This document shows positions 26,756 through 35,179 of a DNA stretch of 64,000 bases, one piece after another. The stretch lies in assembly GCA_947448525.1 (NCBI GenBank), contig CANFNV010000005.1:1-64000 (forward strand), written 5' to 3'. Each line of letters opens with the position of its first letter. Within the stretch, counting starts at the first letter, position 1. The notes under the pieces were generated by a model. It worked only from the letters and a program-made list of their open reading frames with translations. It ran no database searches and was not told the origin of the DNA. The position numbers were made by a program, and so were the translations under genes. The DNA comes from Flavobacteriaceae bacterium. Its GTDB lineage: Bacteria; Bacteroidota; Bacteroidia; Flavobacteriales; Flavobacteriaceae.

Positions 26756-27385
26756 CTATAATTTATTCAATGTCATTTGATTTGGTATTTTGTATTGATA
26801 AATTGGGTTTCCAGTTTCTAAAGAACATGGTTCTACAATTGAAGAACCATTAATAGAACCAAGTTGCCAATTTAGCTGTGGACTACCTGATGAAGACGAA
26901 TATATTAAAATTAATTCTTGTTCGTTTATTCTACTGCAAGTAGGAGAAGGTTCATAATAAAATAAAGTGACTTTATTATCATTATGCCATGTGGTATTTC
27001 CACGTATACTAGTAAAATTATTAAAATTTTGATTAGCTAAATCTGTTGCAGAATAAGATGCAGGATAAGTGTTGTAAATAGTAACCCAATTACCTCCTTG
27101 CAATTCTTTGTAAAGCATAAATGATCGTAATTCATCAAATATATAATTTCCATTCCAACTAGGGTAGTTTACGTACTCTATTTTGTAGAATTTAATTTTA
27201 AAATAATGAGTTGCATCAGTAAATTCCCATTCACCTGTAAACTTGTCTAAAACGCCGTTGACATCTTTAAAATATCCTCGATCGTCATCTGTATCAAATT
27301 CATTTTCAATTGGAATTATTTCTTGCGAATATGTTTTTAAATTCACAACTAAAAAGACAGCTATAATATAAAATATATTTTTCAT
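26756..27385 (-). CDS. Secreted hypothetical protein (possibly DUF6705-like)
   Basis: This 209-residue protein has a clear signal peptide (MKNIFYIIAVFLVVNLKTYSQ). The rest is predicted mostly beta-structure with many aromatic residues (GEWEFTDATHYFKIKFYKIEYV) and only two cysteines (CSRINE and EPCSLE), which could form a disulfide. I tentatively compare it with the DUF6705 group of Flavobacterium, a family without known function. There is no T9SS sorting domain. It is the last gene of the minus-strand island, 18 bases after the JAMM-like fragment. Function is unknown. Confidence 0.6.
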   Translation of the reverse strand: MKNIFYIIAVFLVVNLKTYSQEIIPIENEFDTDDDRGYFKDVNGVLDKFTGEWEFTDATHYFKIKFYKIEYVNYPSWNGNYIFDELRSFMLYKELQGGNWVTIYNTYPASYSATDLANQNFNNFTSIRGNTTWHNDNKVTLFYYEPSPTCSRINEQELILIYSSSSGSPQLNWQLGSINGSSIVEPCSLETGNPIYQYKIPNQMTLNKL

Positions 27386-27403
27386 TTTTTTTAAATTTAA
27401 TAA

Positions 27404-28477
27404 TTAATTTGCAATTTGTGTCCAAGTAACTTGACCTTGATGTATTGTTCCTTTAAAAAAATAGATACCCATATTTCCTGTATCCTCATTAAAATTTTGA
27501 ATAAATCGAATAAACCATTTTTCAAATTGTTGGGCTGTTATAGCATCTAATTGCGCTTGTGTTCCACCACCTTGAGAATTGAAAATTTCTGCTGCTTTTG
27601 TTTTTGCTTTTTCAATAACATTTTTTTTAAATCTATTTATAAAACTATTTTTATTAATTGGATCAGAAAGCCAATCCTTAAAAGCTAATAATTGTTCAGC
27701 ATCTCCCACACGCATAGCATATAATCCATTTTTAGAAACCATTATTGATGTAAAATTTTTTCTTTCAGGAGAGTTTAAATCAGTCAATTGTGTATAGCTT
27801 TTTGCAAACTGTAAAAAGTCACCATCACTAAATATAGGACTTAATAGGGTTTCACTACCTGTAGCATTTGTTTGAGAATGATTGTGATGAAAATGAATGT
27901 ATAAAACTGTATTTAATGCGGGATTACCAAATGCGGTATAATCATAACCAGTTGCAATAGGGTTAACTGGGTAATAAGATGGAACTCCATTTGTAGTAGG
28001 ACCTCTTCTATACTCTACGCCATTTTCATTTGTGGCGTTGTCTAAACCAAAAATATACTGAAATATTTTGTTTCTAAAAACATTTTGTGGTTTTGCTGTA
28101 TCTGGAATAGCGGTTATTTCGTTCAATCTTGCAATATGGTTTACGGGTTGTATTCCATGAACTGGAGTTGTGAGAATAGGAAATTCATTAGAACCACTTG
28201 TTGAGCATGAAGAAGAACCTCCTCCTCCTACTCCAGAGCCGCCACCACCTTCTGTGCCTCCAGAATTTCCAGTTCCACCACCGCCACCGCCACCTTCATC
28301 AATCCACATTTCAAAAGTAACTTCATAAAAGCCACAAATAGAGCCACCAAAATCCCACGGGTCTCCACTACAAGCAGATACTAAAAAAGTAATAAAAACC
28401 ATTTTGTTAGTGTTACTAGACTCTGAAAGATTTATAATTTCTGATGGTTTGACATCTTGAGAGTTTAGCAATTTCAT
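27404..28477 (-). CDS. JAMM-like metalloprotein fragment with Gly-rich linker
   Basis: Residues 60-90 are a long Gly/Ser linker. Residues 100-330 form a domain with HFH at 195-197 and SDGD at 217-220, which fits the H-x-H ... S-x2-D pattern of JAMM/MPN+ metalloproteases; Glu151 or Glu155 could be the upstream catalytic Glu. No signal peptide is seen, although such domains in flavobacteria usually sit at the end of longer exported proteins. The frame stays open upstream of the chosen ATG for about 13 codons (KVKYDFTEEE) without a start codon, into the tail of the TIR gene. It may therefore be a 5'-truncated remnant. The JAMM call is inference. Confidence 0.5.
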   Translation of the reverse strand: MKLLNSQDVKPSEIINLSESSNTNKMVFITFLVSACSGDPWDFGGSICGFYEVTFEMWIDEGGGGGGGTGNSGGTEGGGGSGVGGGGSSSCSTSGSNEFPILTTPVHGIQPVNHIARLNEITAIPDTAKPQNVFRNKIFQYIFGLDNATNENGVEYRRGPTTNGVPSYYPVNPIATGYDYTAFGNPALNTVLYIHFHHNHSQTNATGSETLLSPIFSDGDFLQFAKSYTQLTDLNSPERKNFTSIMVSKNGLYAMRVGDAEQLLAFKDWLSDPINKNSFINRFKKNVIEKAKTKAAEIFNSQGGGTQAQLDAITAQQFEKWFIRFIQNFNEDTGNMGIYFFKGTIHQGQVTWTQIAN

Positions 28478-28500
28478 TTCTTCTTCTGTAAAATCATATT

Positions 28501-29109
28501 TTACCTTTGTTTTGTCAAATTGTAGTTTTTATAATTCTCACTTTTGTCAAATGCAATTTCAATGTATTTGTTTGGGTCGTTTAAAAAAGTGTCTTCGTCA
28601 ATATAAGAAATATAAGAAGCTGTTGCTTCTGTAACACATTTGCACTTGTCGCAAGAATATACTTTTGGCTCTTGATTAAATCTGTTGTTGTTTATAATAT
28701 CATAAACTAAATGTGAGGAATAAGAGGAAGTAGTACATCCGTCTAATTGCTGATTTAAAGATTTAAACCAACCATATCCGCCATCTACTTTTTGAATTAC
28801 TGCAACTATTCCATTTGTATATGATGTTCTTTCTTTTCGAGTGATTTCTTTTAAACAATATTCCAATTCCCAATCTATCCATTTGCTACTTTTGATATTT
28901 GGTGAAATAATTACGATTGTAACCGAAGTATTGTACATCATATCTTTTAAATTTTTCTTGATATTTTCGGTTGTGGTGTCTGTTAAATCAGGTGAGTCTC
29001 CTGTTTCACCTTGATAAAATTTTGCATCATCGCCTAATTTTTCTAAAATATCATCTCTTAATTTTTGTGCTTCACTATATTTATAGGAAATAAAAGTTTT
29101 TCTTGCCAT
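28501..29109 (-). CDS. ThsB-like TIR-domain protein (DUF1863 type)
   Basis: This 202-residue cytoplasmic protein opens with KTFISYKYSEAQKLRDDIL, the usual first strand and helix of TIR-like domains of the MTH538/ThsB group. It continues with TSVTIVIISPNIKSSKWIDWELEYCL, where Glu81 or Glu83 is in the position of the catalytic Glu of TIR NADases. A small CDKCKC motif lies near residue 152. ThsB-type proteins sense phage infection and make signalling nucleotides from NAD. It is the second gene of a two-gene unit, starting 5 bases after a membrane-protein gene. That arrangement suggests a TIR sensor with a membrane effector. An immune role is inferred from architecture, not shown. Confidence 0.75.
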   Translation of the reverse strand: MARKTFISYKYSEAQKLRDDILEKLGDDAKFYQGETGDSPDLTDTTTENIKKNLKDMMYNTSVTIVIISPNIKSSKWIDWELEYCLKEITRKERTSYTNGIVAVIQKVDGGYGWFKSLNQQLDGCTTSSYSSHLVYDIINNNRFNQEPKVYSCDKCKCVTEATASYISYIDEDTFLNDPNKYIEIAFDKSENYKNYNLTKQR

Positions 29110-29114
29110 TACAT

Positions 29115-29642
29115 TTATTGTTTTTTTAATGTGTCTTTGTGAGTGTCAATTTGATTGATTATTGTTGGATTTGAGTTTAATTCAAATGTGTTTGGTTTAA
29201 TGTTGGCATTAATTTCAATAGGTTTTGTCTTAAATGAACTACAATTAATTTGAAACAACCAAATGCCAATTGTTATTAAGCATAGTGGAAAATAAAACCA
29301 TAAAATTGTTTTGCTTCTTATTACTGTCCACCAATTATTGTCAGTCCAAATTTTAAACTTCGTAAAATTCATATCTAAGTTTTTAATTTGTCCTGCTTCT
29401 GAATTATCATCAGTTGGGTTAAATCCTTTTTTAAATGTCTCCTTTTTGGGGATTTTATAATGTCCTGTTGTTGAACTATTGAACAAGTCTATAAAACATC
29501 TTTCATTCGAAAGATAAAATGCGTCTAAACACCAAAATATTATAATTGGCATTAACGCAATTAATGAAATATTTGGTTCTTTAATTGCACCTGACAAAGC
29601 TAATAATGCTGAAAGTAATGTAATAGTCCAACCTTTCAACAT
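29115..29642 (-). CDS. Small membrane protein paired with TIR gene (candidate effector)
   Basis: This 175-residue protein has two close N-terminal transmembrane helices (about 5-20 and 26-44), a conserved-looking junction LDAFYLSNERCFIDLFN, a soluble segment (about 55-105), a third helix (about 111-131) and a polar C-terminal tail. The 2TM hairpin followed by D-x-x-YL-x-x-ER recalls the SLATT type of pore-forming effector domains found in nucleotide-signalling defence systems. No sequence search supports this. It is first in the unit with the TIR gene. No known Thoeris effector (SIR2-SLOG, Macro-TM, caspase) is present. Confidence 0.6.
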   Translation of the reverse strand: MLKGWTITLLSALLALSGAIKEPNISLIALMPIIIFWCLDAFYLSNERCFIDLFNSSTTGHYKIPKKETFKKGFNPTDDNSEAGQIKNLDMNFTKFKIWTDNNWWTVIRSKTILWFYFPLCLITIGIWLFQINCSSFKTKPIEINANIKPNTFELNSNPTIINQIDTHKDTLKKQ

Positions 29643-29757
29643 AAATGAATTCGAGTTGTGTCGAGTAATTATCGATTGTAATTAATCTAAATGTTTTTCA
29701 CTTGTCATTTGTTCTGTCATTTTGGTTACGGTCTGTTAGCCTTGCCACCAACGTTTT

Positions 29758-29869
29758 GCAGATTGGCGATGGGCGGGATTTTTACCACTGAACTTTATGT
29801 GGAGCACAAAACTTTCGGCTACCACTAAATTGTCTGCGGAGTACGAAATCCCGCCTATTGCCAATGTGC
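29758..29869. repeat. Inverted-repeat element B (MITE-like)
   Basis: Arms of 24 bases (29758-29781 and 29846-29869) pair as inverted repeats at 21 of 24 positions and are much richer in GC than the surroundings. The interior has ACTGAACTTT at 29787-29796 and ACAAAACTTT at 29806-29815, matching the interior of element A. It lies between the protease gene and the TIR/membrane-protein unit. The region 29643-29757 before the membrane-protein gene holds its probable promoter, but I see no clear box. Confidence 0.7.
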
Positions 29870-29911
29870 TGTTAGCGGTTCGTTCTTCTTCCTTTATGTC
29901 GTCCGTAAATC

Positions 29912-30730
29912 TCAAGTCGTTACGTTTTTCTTTTTTGCTTCTTCTATAGTCGCAATGATGTGGTCAACAGGTTCGGCTTTTGAAAGTCCCGTATTTTCTT
30001 CAAATATTATTCGTGGTCTATTTGTCTGTTGGCTTATTGCAACGTCTGAGTATGGAATGTAACTTTTAATTATCCCAATTAAACTGGATTGGTTGGAAGA
30101 TTTTGTTCCTTGAATACTTACAATTTCAGGTTTTGAAAGAACTGGTCCTCCGCTGTTACCTGGAAACACAAATGCGTCAACCACAAAATCCTTACTTCGA
30201 TTTTCAAACAAGTCTTTAATTCTTGCAATTACTCCACCTCTAACAAATACGTGTTGTCTGTCAACTGCAACAATACCCATAGGAAAGCCCATAACGAAAA
30301 CAGAGTCGCCCTCACTTGTTTCTCTAACTTGCAATTCATTTACATCCGCAATGTGTTTGTCTGACTGAAAGAAACTACATTTCATACCTTCAGCTAAAAC
30401 ATTGTTGATGTTTACAGGTAAAACAGCAACATCAATTTCGGCATCTGAATGCCCCGTCCAAAGTAATTTTCCGTCTTTGTCTTTAAGCGGTGCTGGATAG
30501 TCCTTTGCTGATTGTCCTGTTTGAGGATTGAACCTAACTAATATAAGGTCAAGATTATTTAATACGTGCTTGTTGGTCACGAGATATACAACATAGTTGT
30601 TGCTTCCATCTTCGGTTTTTTCAAAAAGGTCGCCAAACAGAAATCCTGTTCCAATCCATTTTTGTTCTCCGTTGACTATTGTGCCGATTGCGACAACACA
30701 GTCAATATACATTGGTGGTATTAAAGCCAT
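29912..30730 (-). CDS. Cytosolic trypsin-like serine protease
   Basis: This 272-residue protein has a chymotrypsin/trypsin-like protease fold without any signal peptide or transmembrane segment. The catalytic triad is visible: His55 in LVTNKHVL, Asp100 in DAEIDVAVLP and Ser193 in FPGNSGGPV. No PDZ domain follows, unlike HtrA/Deg proteases. Trypsin-like proteases of this soluble type occur as effectors or chaperone-like parts of bacterial conflict systems, so its place beside the TIR unit is notable, but inverted-repeat element B lies between them. A role in general protein quality control is the alternative. Confidence 0.82.
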   Translation of the reverse strand: MALIPPMYIDCVVAIGTIVNGEQKWIGTGFLFGDLFEKTEDGSNNYVVYLVTNKHVLNNLDLILVRFNPQTGQSAKDYPAPLKDKDGKLLWTGHSDAEIDVAVLPVNINNVLAEGMKCSFFQSDKHIADVNELQVRETSEGDSVFVMGFPMGIVAVDRQHVFVRGGVIARIKDLFENRSKDFVVDAFVFPGNSGGPVLSKPEIVSIQGTKSSNQSSLIGIIKSYIPYSDVAISQQTNRPRIIFEENTGLSKAEPVDHIIATIEEAKKKNVTT

Positions 30731-31644
30731 TTTATTTTGTTTTTAAGTTTAATGTCTGTGTTTGTTGGTCGTCCATAGAATGACCGCTAACTGCCAGATA
30801 AGTCTGGGTTTTAATAAAATTTAAATTGAAGTTTGTGTTATGTAGGTTGAATATCTGTTTCGTTATCACACGAAATAATAAATAATGTAGAGCAATTAAG
30901 TCGAAGATTGCTTTTTTCATATATTTGTAAATTATTAGATTGTTTGCAGTCCTTTCTTTTGTCTTCGAAAACAATAAAAAAGTTAGGGCTGCATTTTTTT
31001 GGTTGGTTTAGCCACAATTTCATTTAATAACAAACCTCTAAAATAAATGAAATTCATTCTTTCTTTGTCACTTTGAGATGGTAAGTCTTTTTTTTACCTC
31101 TTTAATATTTAAAATAGATTAAACTTTTTTTATTATAAAATAATAAAATTTAATGCAGCACGATATCTTCCATTTTTATCGTATTGTTTTTTATAAAGTT
31201 ATTTAATCAAAAACACTTACACAATACCTTTTTCTTGTTTTTTTGATTTTAAAATCATTTTTATGGTTTTAACAACAACTTTTGATTTTTATTAACAACT
31301 TTTCATTTTTTGAAGTTTTTTTTTATTTTTTGCTAAAAAAATATATAAATATTAAACAATAAAAGTGTTAAATTAATAAGAAATAAAGACTATTTTATGA
31401 AATTTAGCTATTTAATAATTAAAAAAAAGTCAATTATATTAAAAAAAAACTAAAATTGTTTTGGAGTAATTCTGCTCCTGCGCGGTCACACTGATTAAAA
31501 AAACTGTGAATTAGTAGCGAAAAAATGACTAGTGAAAGATTTTAGTAGGAGTGGGGTTATCTATGTGACTTATTTTCGTAAAGGGTATTTTATTGAAGAA
31601 TAAAAAGGAAATTCACTCTAATACCTAAATCATTAACCAGTTCC
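30731..31644. other. Gene-free, AT-rich region at the right edge of the island
   Basis: I see no credible gene in these 914 bases. Near 30781-30795 a CCGCTAAC segment resembles the outer edge of element B (TTAGCGG at its right flank), so a relic of another repeat is possible. The stretch 31180-31460 is very AT-rich. A locally GC-richer patch at 31465-31500 contains two small hairpins: GGAG/CTCC at 31463-31478 and TCACA/TGTGA at 31485-31509. These could belong to a small RNA or a degenerate repeat. No promoter or protein-coding signature supports a specific feature. Confidence 0.4.
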
Positions 31645-33516
31645 TTACTGATATGGTAGCACATAAGGTTGCCCAATTTTGAAATCATGAAAATCGATAT
31701 ACGAGTTTTGAAACGCATTGGTTTTAATTAAGCTGTTTCCGTCAATAGGCATTGATGGATAATAGGATAATGAAAACTGAAAACTATTGAATACTAAATA
31801 ATGGTTGTTAACTAATACACCCAAACCAATTTGTGAATATACTTTGTTGTTAAAAAAAGTGTGACTTCCATCATCCAATAAACCTAATGTGAAATTCATA
31901 AACGGACTAAAGTTAAATCCGTACCAACTTTTTTGATTGTAGGATTGGGTTTGAAAAGTAGTAATTAATTTTTTAGTTCCAAGAAGTGGGGAACTATTAA
32001 AACCAGGAATTCCATTGATGTCAACCAGATTTAATTTATCTTTTAAACTGTTCAAACGGTTGGTTCCAATAACGAGAACTGGTTTTATAAATTGTCGGAA
32101 ACTCCAGCTTCCAATTGGAAATAATTTAGTAAAATAATTGGCTTCGATTTTAAAAGTAGTTTGTTCAGTAGTTTCGTTATTAAAGAAAGTTCCAGCTTCT
32201 AAACTTCCTTGCAAATAACCAAAATCAAAATAATTTCCATAAGAGAAACGCCCGCCGAGATAGGCCCTTGTTATTTTATTTTTTGTTTCTTCACCTGTTG
32301 TTAACGAAAACACTTTTCCGTAAGGAATGTCTTCAATATTACCAAATCGAAACAGGTATTTATCTTGATAAAATTTCTGACTCGAAATTCCAATGGTTGC
32401 TAAAACTGTTTTATTAGAACTTGATATTTGAATAGGGTCGTAGGCAATATCGGGCTTTTTCAAATACATTACGTTGTTGAATCCAGTGGCAATAATTAAA
32501 TTAGTAGTTCGCCCTAATTCAGTTTGTTTTCCAAAAATTGTAAACGATCGAGCTCCCCAAAATTGATAGGTTTTTGTTTTGAAATTTTGAGACGCTAATA
32601 GCCCATTACTATCGGGCAATGATTGTGCGTATGCGCTGAAATCATAATACATTCCGCCCGCCCACCGCGTAACCGTCGAATAAAACAAGCGTTCCATTCG
32701 CACCGTTTTGTTGGTGTTGTTAAACAAGTCATTTTTTAATGAAACGGAAGTATTTATAAACGTATTTTTAAAATTAGGTATGGTGTATCTCGTATCGTAA
32801 GCAAATGAATTGGAGGTACTGTTGTTAAAACTTTTAATGTAATTTAATTCGTAATCGTGACCTAATCCAAAGAAATTATGATCCGTTAAATCAAGATTGG
32901 CTTTGTCACTAGAAAATGCTCCTGTTGGAATAAGACTCCAAGTATCTAAAACTCGCACAGAAACATCTACCGAATCGACGCTATTTTCAATAGGTACGAG
33001 CTTTATGTTAACACTCCTAACGTAACGTTGACTTCGTATTAAACGTTCTGATTCATTTACTAATAAAGAGTCGAGTTGTTCGTTTTTCTTAAAAAGAAGC
33101 AAATTACGAATTGTCCAATTCTTAGATTTTGTGTGTAGTAAATTTCCCGATTTTTCAATCCATTTTTCGGGTTTTTCCTTTTCATTTTCAACAGAATAAC
33201 CAAAGGGGTCTAAGGTTTCAATATTGATTTTTCTAATTATAGAGCAATTGTATTTATTGAATGATTTTTGAATTGGAGTAATTCCCTTTGTCTTTCTTAT
33301 TTTTGGAATAACAACTTCATCTTCTTCAACATCTTTAAAAATAATGTGATGCATGAATTTAAAGAATTTTTTGTGTTTAGAAAATTCTTCTATTTTTTTA
33401 TAAACGGTATCCGATTTGGAAGGTACCGGTTTTTGAGCTGTCAAAATTGGACAACTGATAAGAAGTAAAAATAAGTAGATTGTATTGCGCAATTTTGTAT
33501 TTTTTTTCTTTGTCAT
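31645..33516 (-). CDS. BamA/TamA-like outer-membrane barrel protein
   Basis: This 623-residue protein has a signal peptide ending LTAQ (about residue 28). Residues 90-200 contain a POTRA-like region (ERLIRSQRYVRSVNIKLVPIENSVDSVDVSVRVLDTWSLIP). From about 210 to the end, amphipathic strands form a D15/Omp85-type beta-barrel, ending DFKIGQPYVLPYQ. Omp85 proteins insert or translocate other outer-membrane proteins. With a single visible POTRA it is shorter than BamA, so it is probably an accessory Omp85 member. CAAATTTA at 33531-33538 reads as a TAnnTTTG promoter box on this strand. No partner gene is adjacent. Confidence 0.75.
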   Translation of the reverse strand: MTKKKNTKLRNTIYLFLLLISCPILTAQKPVPSKSDTVYKKIEEFSKHKKFFKFMHHIIFKDVEEDEVVIPKIRKTKGITPIQKSFNKYNCSIIRKINIETLDPFGYSVENEKEKPEKWIEKSGNLLHTKSKNWTIRNLLLFKKNEQLDSLLVNESERLIRSQRYVRSVNIKLVPIENSVDSVDVSVRVLDTWSLIPTGAFSSDKANLDLTDHNFFGLGHDYELNYIKSFNNSTSNSFAYDTRYTIPNFKNTFINTSVSLKNDLFNNTNKTVRMERLFYSTVTRWAGGMYYDFSAYAQSLPDSNGLLASQNFKTKTYQFWGARSFTIFGKQTELGRTTNLIIATGFNNVMYLKKPDIAYDPIQISSSNKTVLATIGISSQKFYQDKYLFRFGNIEDIPYGKVFSLTTGEETKNKITRAYLGGRFSYGNYFDFGYLQGSLEAGTFFNNETTEQTTFKIEANYFTKLFPIGSWSFRQFIKPVLVIGTNRLNSLKDKLNLVDINGIPGFNSSPLLGTKKLITTFQTQSYNQKSWYGFNFSPFMNFTLGLLDDGSHTFFNNKVYSQIGLGVLVNNHYLVFNSFQFSLSYYPSMPIDGNSLIKTNAFQNSYIDFHDFKIGQPYVLPYQ

Positions 33517-33628
33517 AAAGATAATCTTTACAAATTTAAAACCTAACTCTTTAACAAAACAAAAATCCTCAATTGATTTGATCTTTTGAGGATTTAATTG
33601 TATGTCATAAAAAAGGGAACTTTAACAA

Positions 33629-34687
33629 TTACGACTTCTGTTCTTTATTAAAATACACCAAATAATAATACATTTGTTTTTCTTCATCCCATCCTTTTTC
33701 TACAAATTTTTCGGCACTTTCGGGATTAATGAAATCCAATTTTATTTGAATATGGGTATCTAAGTTAATGACATTTTTAATTGATTTTCGGGCGTCCGAA
33801 ACCGCTGCATTGGCTATAGGAAAAGAAGTCACATCTTCAATACTGTATTTTTCACCTCTATCGGCTTTGTAGCTTTTAAATTCTGGAATCAAATCGGGAT
33901 TGTCCATGACTTCATTCAAGAAAGCAGTTTCTTCAAAGTTATCATTTTTAGCAAAATGGTTAACGGCACGATTCATAAACATCACTTCTTGTTTTTTATC
34001 CTCGGCAGGAAATACGACTTCTTTTGCAAACTCTTGACAAAATTTTAAATATTTTTTAGTCATGAAATTTTCATCCTGAAAAGCATCTACAGAAAGAAAA
34101 TGCTCCAACCAATATTTGGCATCGTAACGGTTGCTGTCAATGGTTAATATTTTAAAACCTTCTTCTTTTTTGTGGTTGAAAATGATGCACCCTTTATCCA
34201 ATTTATTAAGGTTAATTCCCTCCTGAAGAATCATTTCTAAATTACTGCCATTTTCTTCAAATTGAAGGAAATCGGTGCGCAACTCACTTTTGAAAACCCC
34301 AACGGCATCCACAATAGTGTTGTCTATAGAAACATTGGTTAAATAGGCGACATAAACTTCCCCATTCTTAATATGCGGATGGTTGGATTGTTCAAAAAGA
34401 TGGTGGGTTATCTTTTTGGAAACCTCGTGCACTGAAGTAGGATTCATGAAAATCTCTGAAGCCAAATTGAACATATCGTTGTATTCTAAATCCACTTCGT
34501 GCGCAAATTGAAAGTAGTTTTCTTCTTTTTCACGAAACGATTTAAAGAAATATTCTTTCAATAACGGAACAATTTCATCATTCAAACCGTATTGATTTTC
34601 AGATAAAAAAAGGGCTTCGTTACGGCTTTTGTTACCAACTCTATGGATGGATAAAGATTCTATGTGAGTATTGAAAAGGTTGATCAT
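33629..34687 (-). CDS. Nucleoid-associated protein (NdpA/YejK family)
   Basis: This 352-residue soluble protein matches the 37-kDa nucleoid-associated protein family. Features are the opening INLFNTHIESLSIHRVGNKSRNEAL, a central VAYLTNVSIDNTIVDAVGVFKSELRTDFL, and an acidic, helix-rich C-terminal half. Members bind the nucleoid, but their function is poorly defined. It is a single gene, followed by an Omp85-like gene 112 bases further on the same strand. The start is supported by a normal-length N terminus. Confidence 0.82.
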   Translation of the reverse strand: MINLFNTHIESLSIHRVGNKSRNEALFLSENQYGLNDEIVPLLKEYFFKSFREKEENYFQFAHEVDLEYNDMFNLASEIFMNPTSVHEVSKKITHHLFEQSNHPHIKNGEVYVAYLTNVSIDNTIVDAVGVFKSELRTDFLQFEENGSNLEMILQEGINLNKLDKGCIIFNHKKEEGFKILTIDSNRYDAKYWLEHFLSVDAFQDENFMTKKYLKFCQEFAKEVVFPAEDKKQEVMFMNRAVNHFAKNDNFEETAFLNEVMDNPDLIPEFKSYKADRGEKYSIEDVTSFPIANAAVSDARKSIKNVINLDTHIQIKLDFINPESAEKFVEKGWDEEKQMYYYLVYFNKEQKS

Positions 34688-34741
34688 TTTTTGAGTTTAT
34701 TTAAAGGTTTAAAGTAGTTTAATGGTTTTTAAATTAATTGT

Positions 34742-35150
34742 TTAGGAGTTTACATACTTTGTTCCTTTGAAATCATTTATATTTAAGTAGCTTATGAAAT
34801 TGTGTATTTTAATACTGAGCTTTTCATACTCAGAAACTAGGTTATTTAATTTTTGTTGATCTATGTAATCATTGTCGAAAACTCTACATAATTGAGGACG
34901 GGTTTCTCCAACATTCCCTTTTGAAATTGATAAAAATTGACAGAATTCTACACATTTACATTTCTATCAAATCCTTCAGCAATATTGTCCATTTCAGATT
35001 CTTATTAACCTTTAACTTAGTCTTTGAGTTTTAAGTCTTTTTTTAATTCAGTTATTTTGCTAATTAAGATTATTTCTTTTAATAGTCTTCTTGAATCTAT
35101 CCAAATTTCTATATTTTCAAATCTTTTAATGGTAGCCTTAAAACAATTTA
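34742..35150 (-). pseudogene. Degraded four-helix-bundle protein (23S rRNA IVP type)
   Basis: Translating this minus-strand stretch in pieces recovers a recognisable protein of the four-helix-bundle family often encoded in 23S rRNA intervening sequences. The pieces are RFENIEIWIDSRRLLKEII (N-terminal helix), then several stops near 35000-35020, then MDNIAEGFDRN, then a one-base frameshift near 34950. The C-terminal part follows: VEFCQFLSISKGNVGETRPQ and SEYEKLSIKIHNFISYLN, ending with TAA at 34742-34744. At least three in-frame stops and one frameshift show that it is no longer functional. No start codon is found. It fills most of the otherwise empty gap between the nucleoid protein and the pRiA4b ORF-3-like gene. 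Confidence 0.72.
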
Positions 35151-35179
35151 AACCAAATTACATAATCTTAAATTTTTTT

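Noticed and set aside
28205..28310. Repeat-like CCxCCx tract resembling a tandem repeat
   Set aside because: It encodes the Gly/Ser linker of the JAMM-like protein and has no fixed repeat unit.
30781..30800. A third inverted-repeat element at the right of the protease gene
   Set aside because: A short CCGCTAAC match to the flank of element B is present, but I found no second arm or interior motif.
30732..31023. Two overlapping minus-strand frames (80 and 61 residues) after the protease gene
   Set aside because: They overlap each other, show no ribosome-binding context or domain, and have composition expected of AT-rich intergenic DNA.
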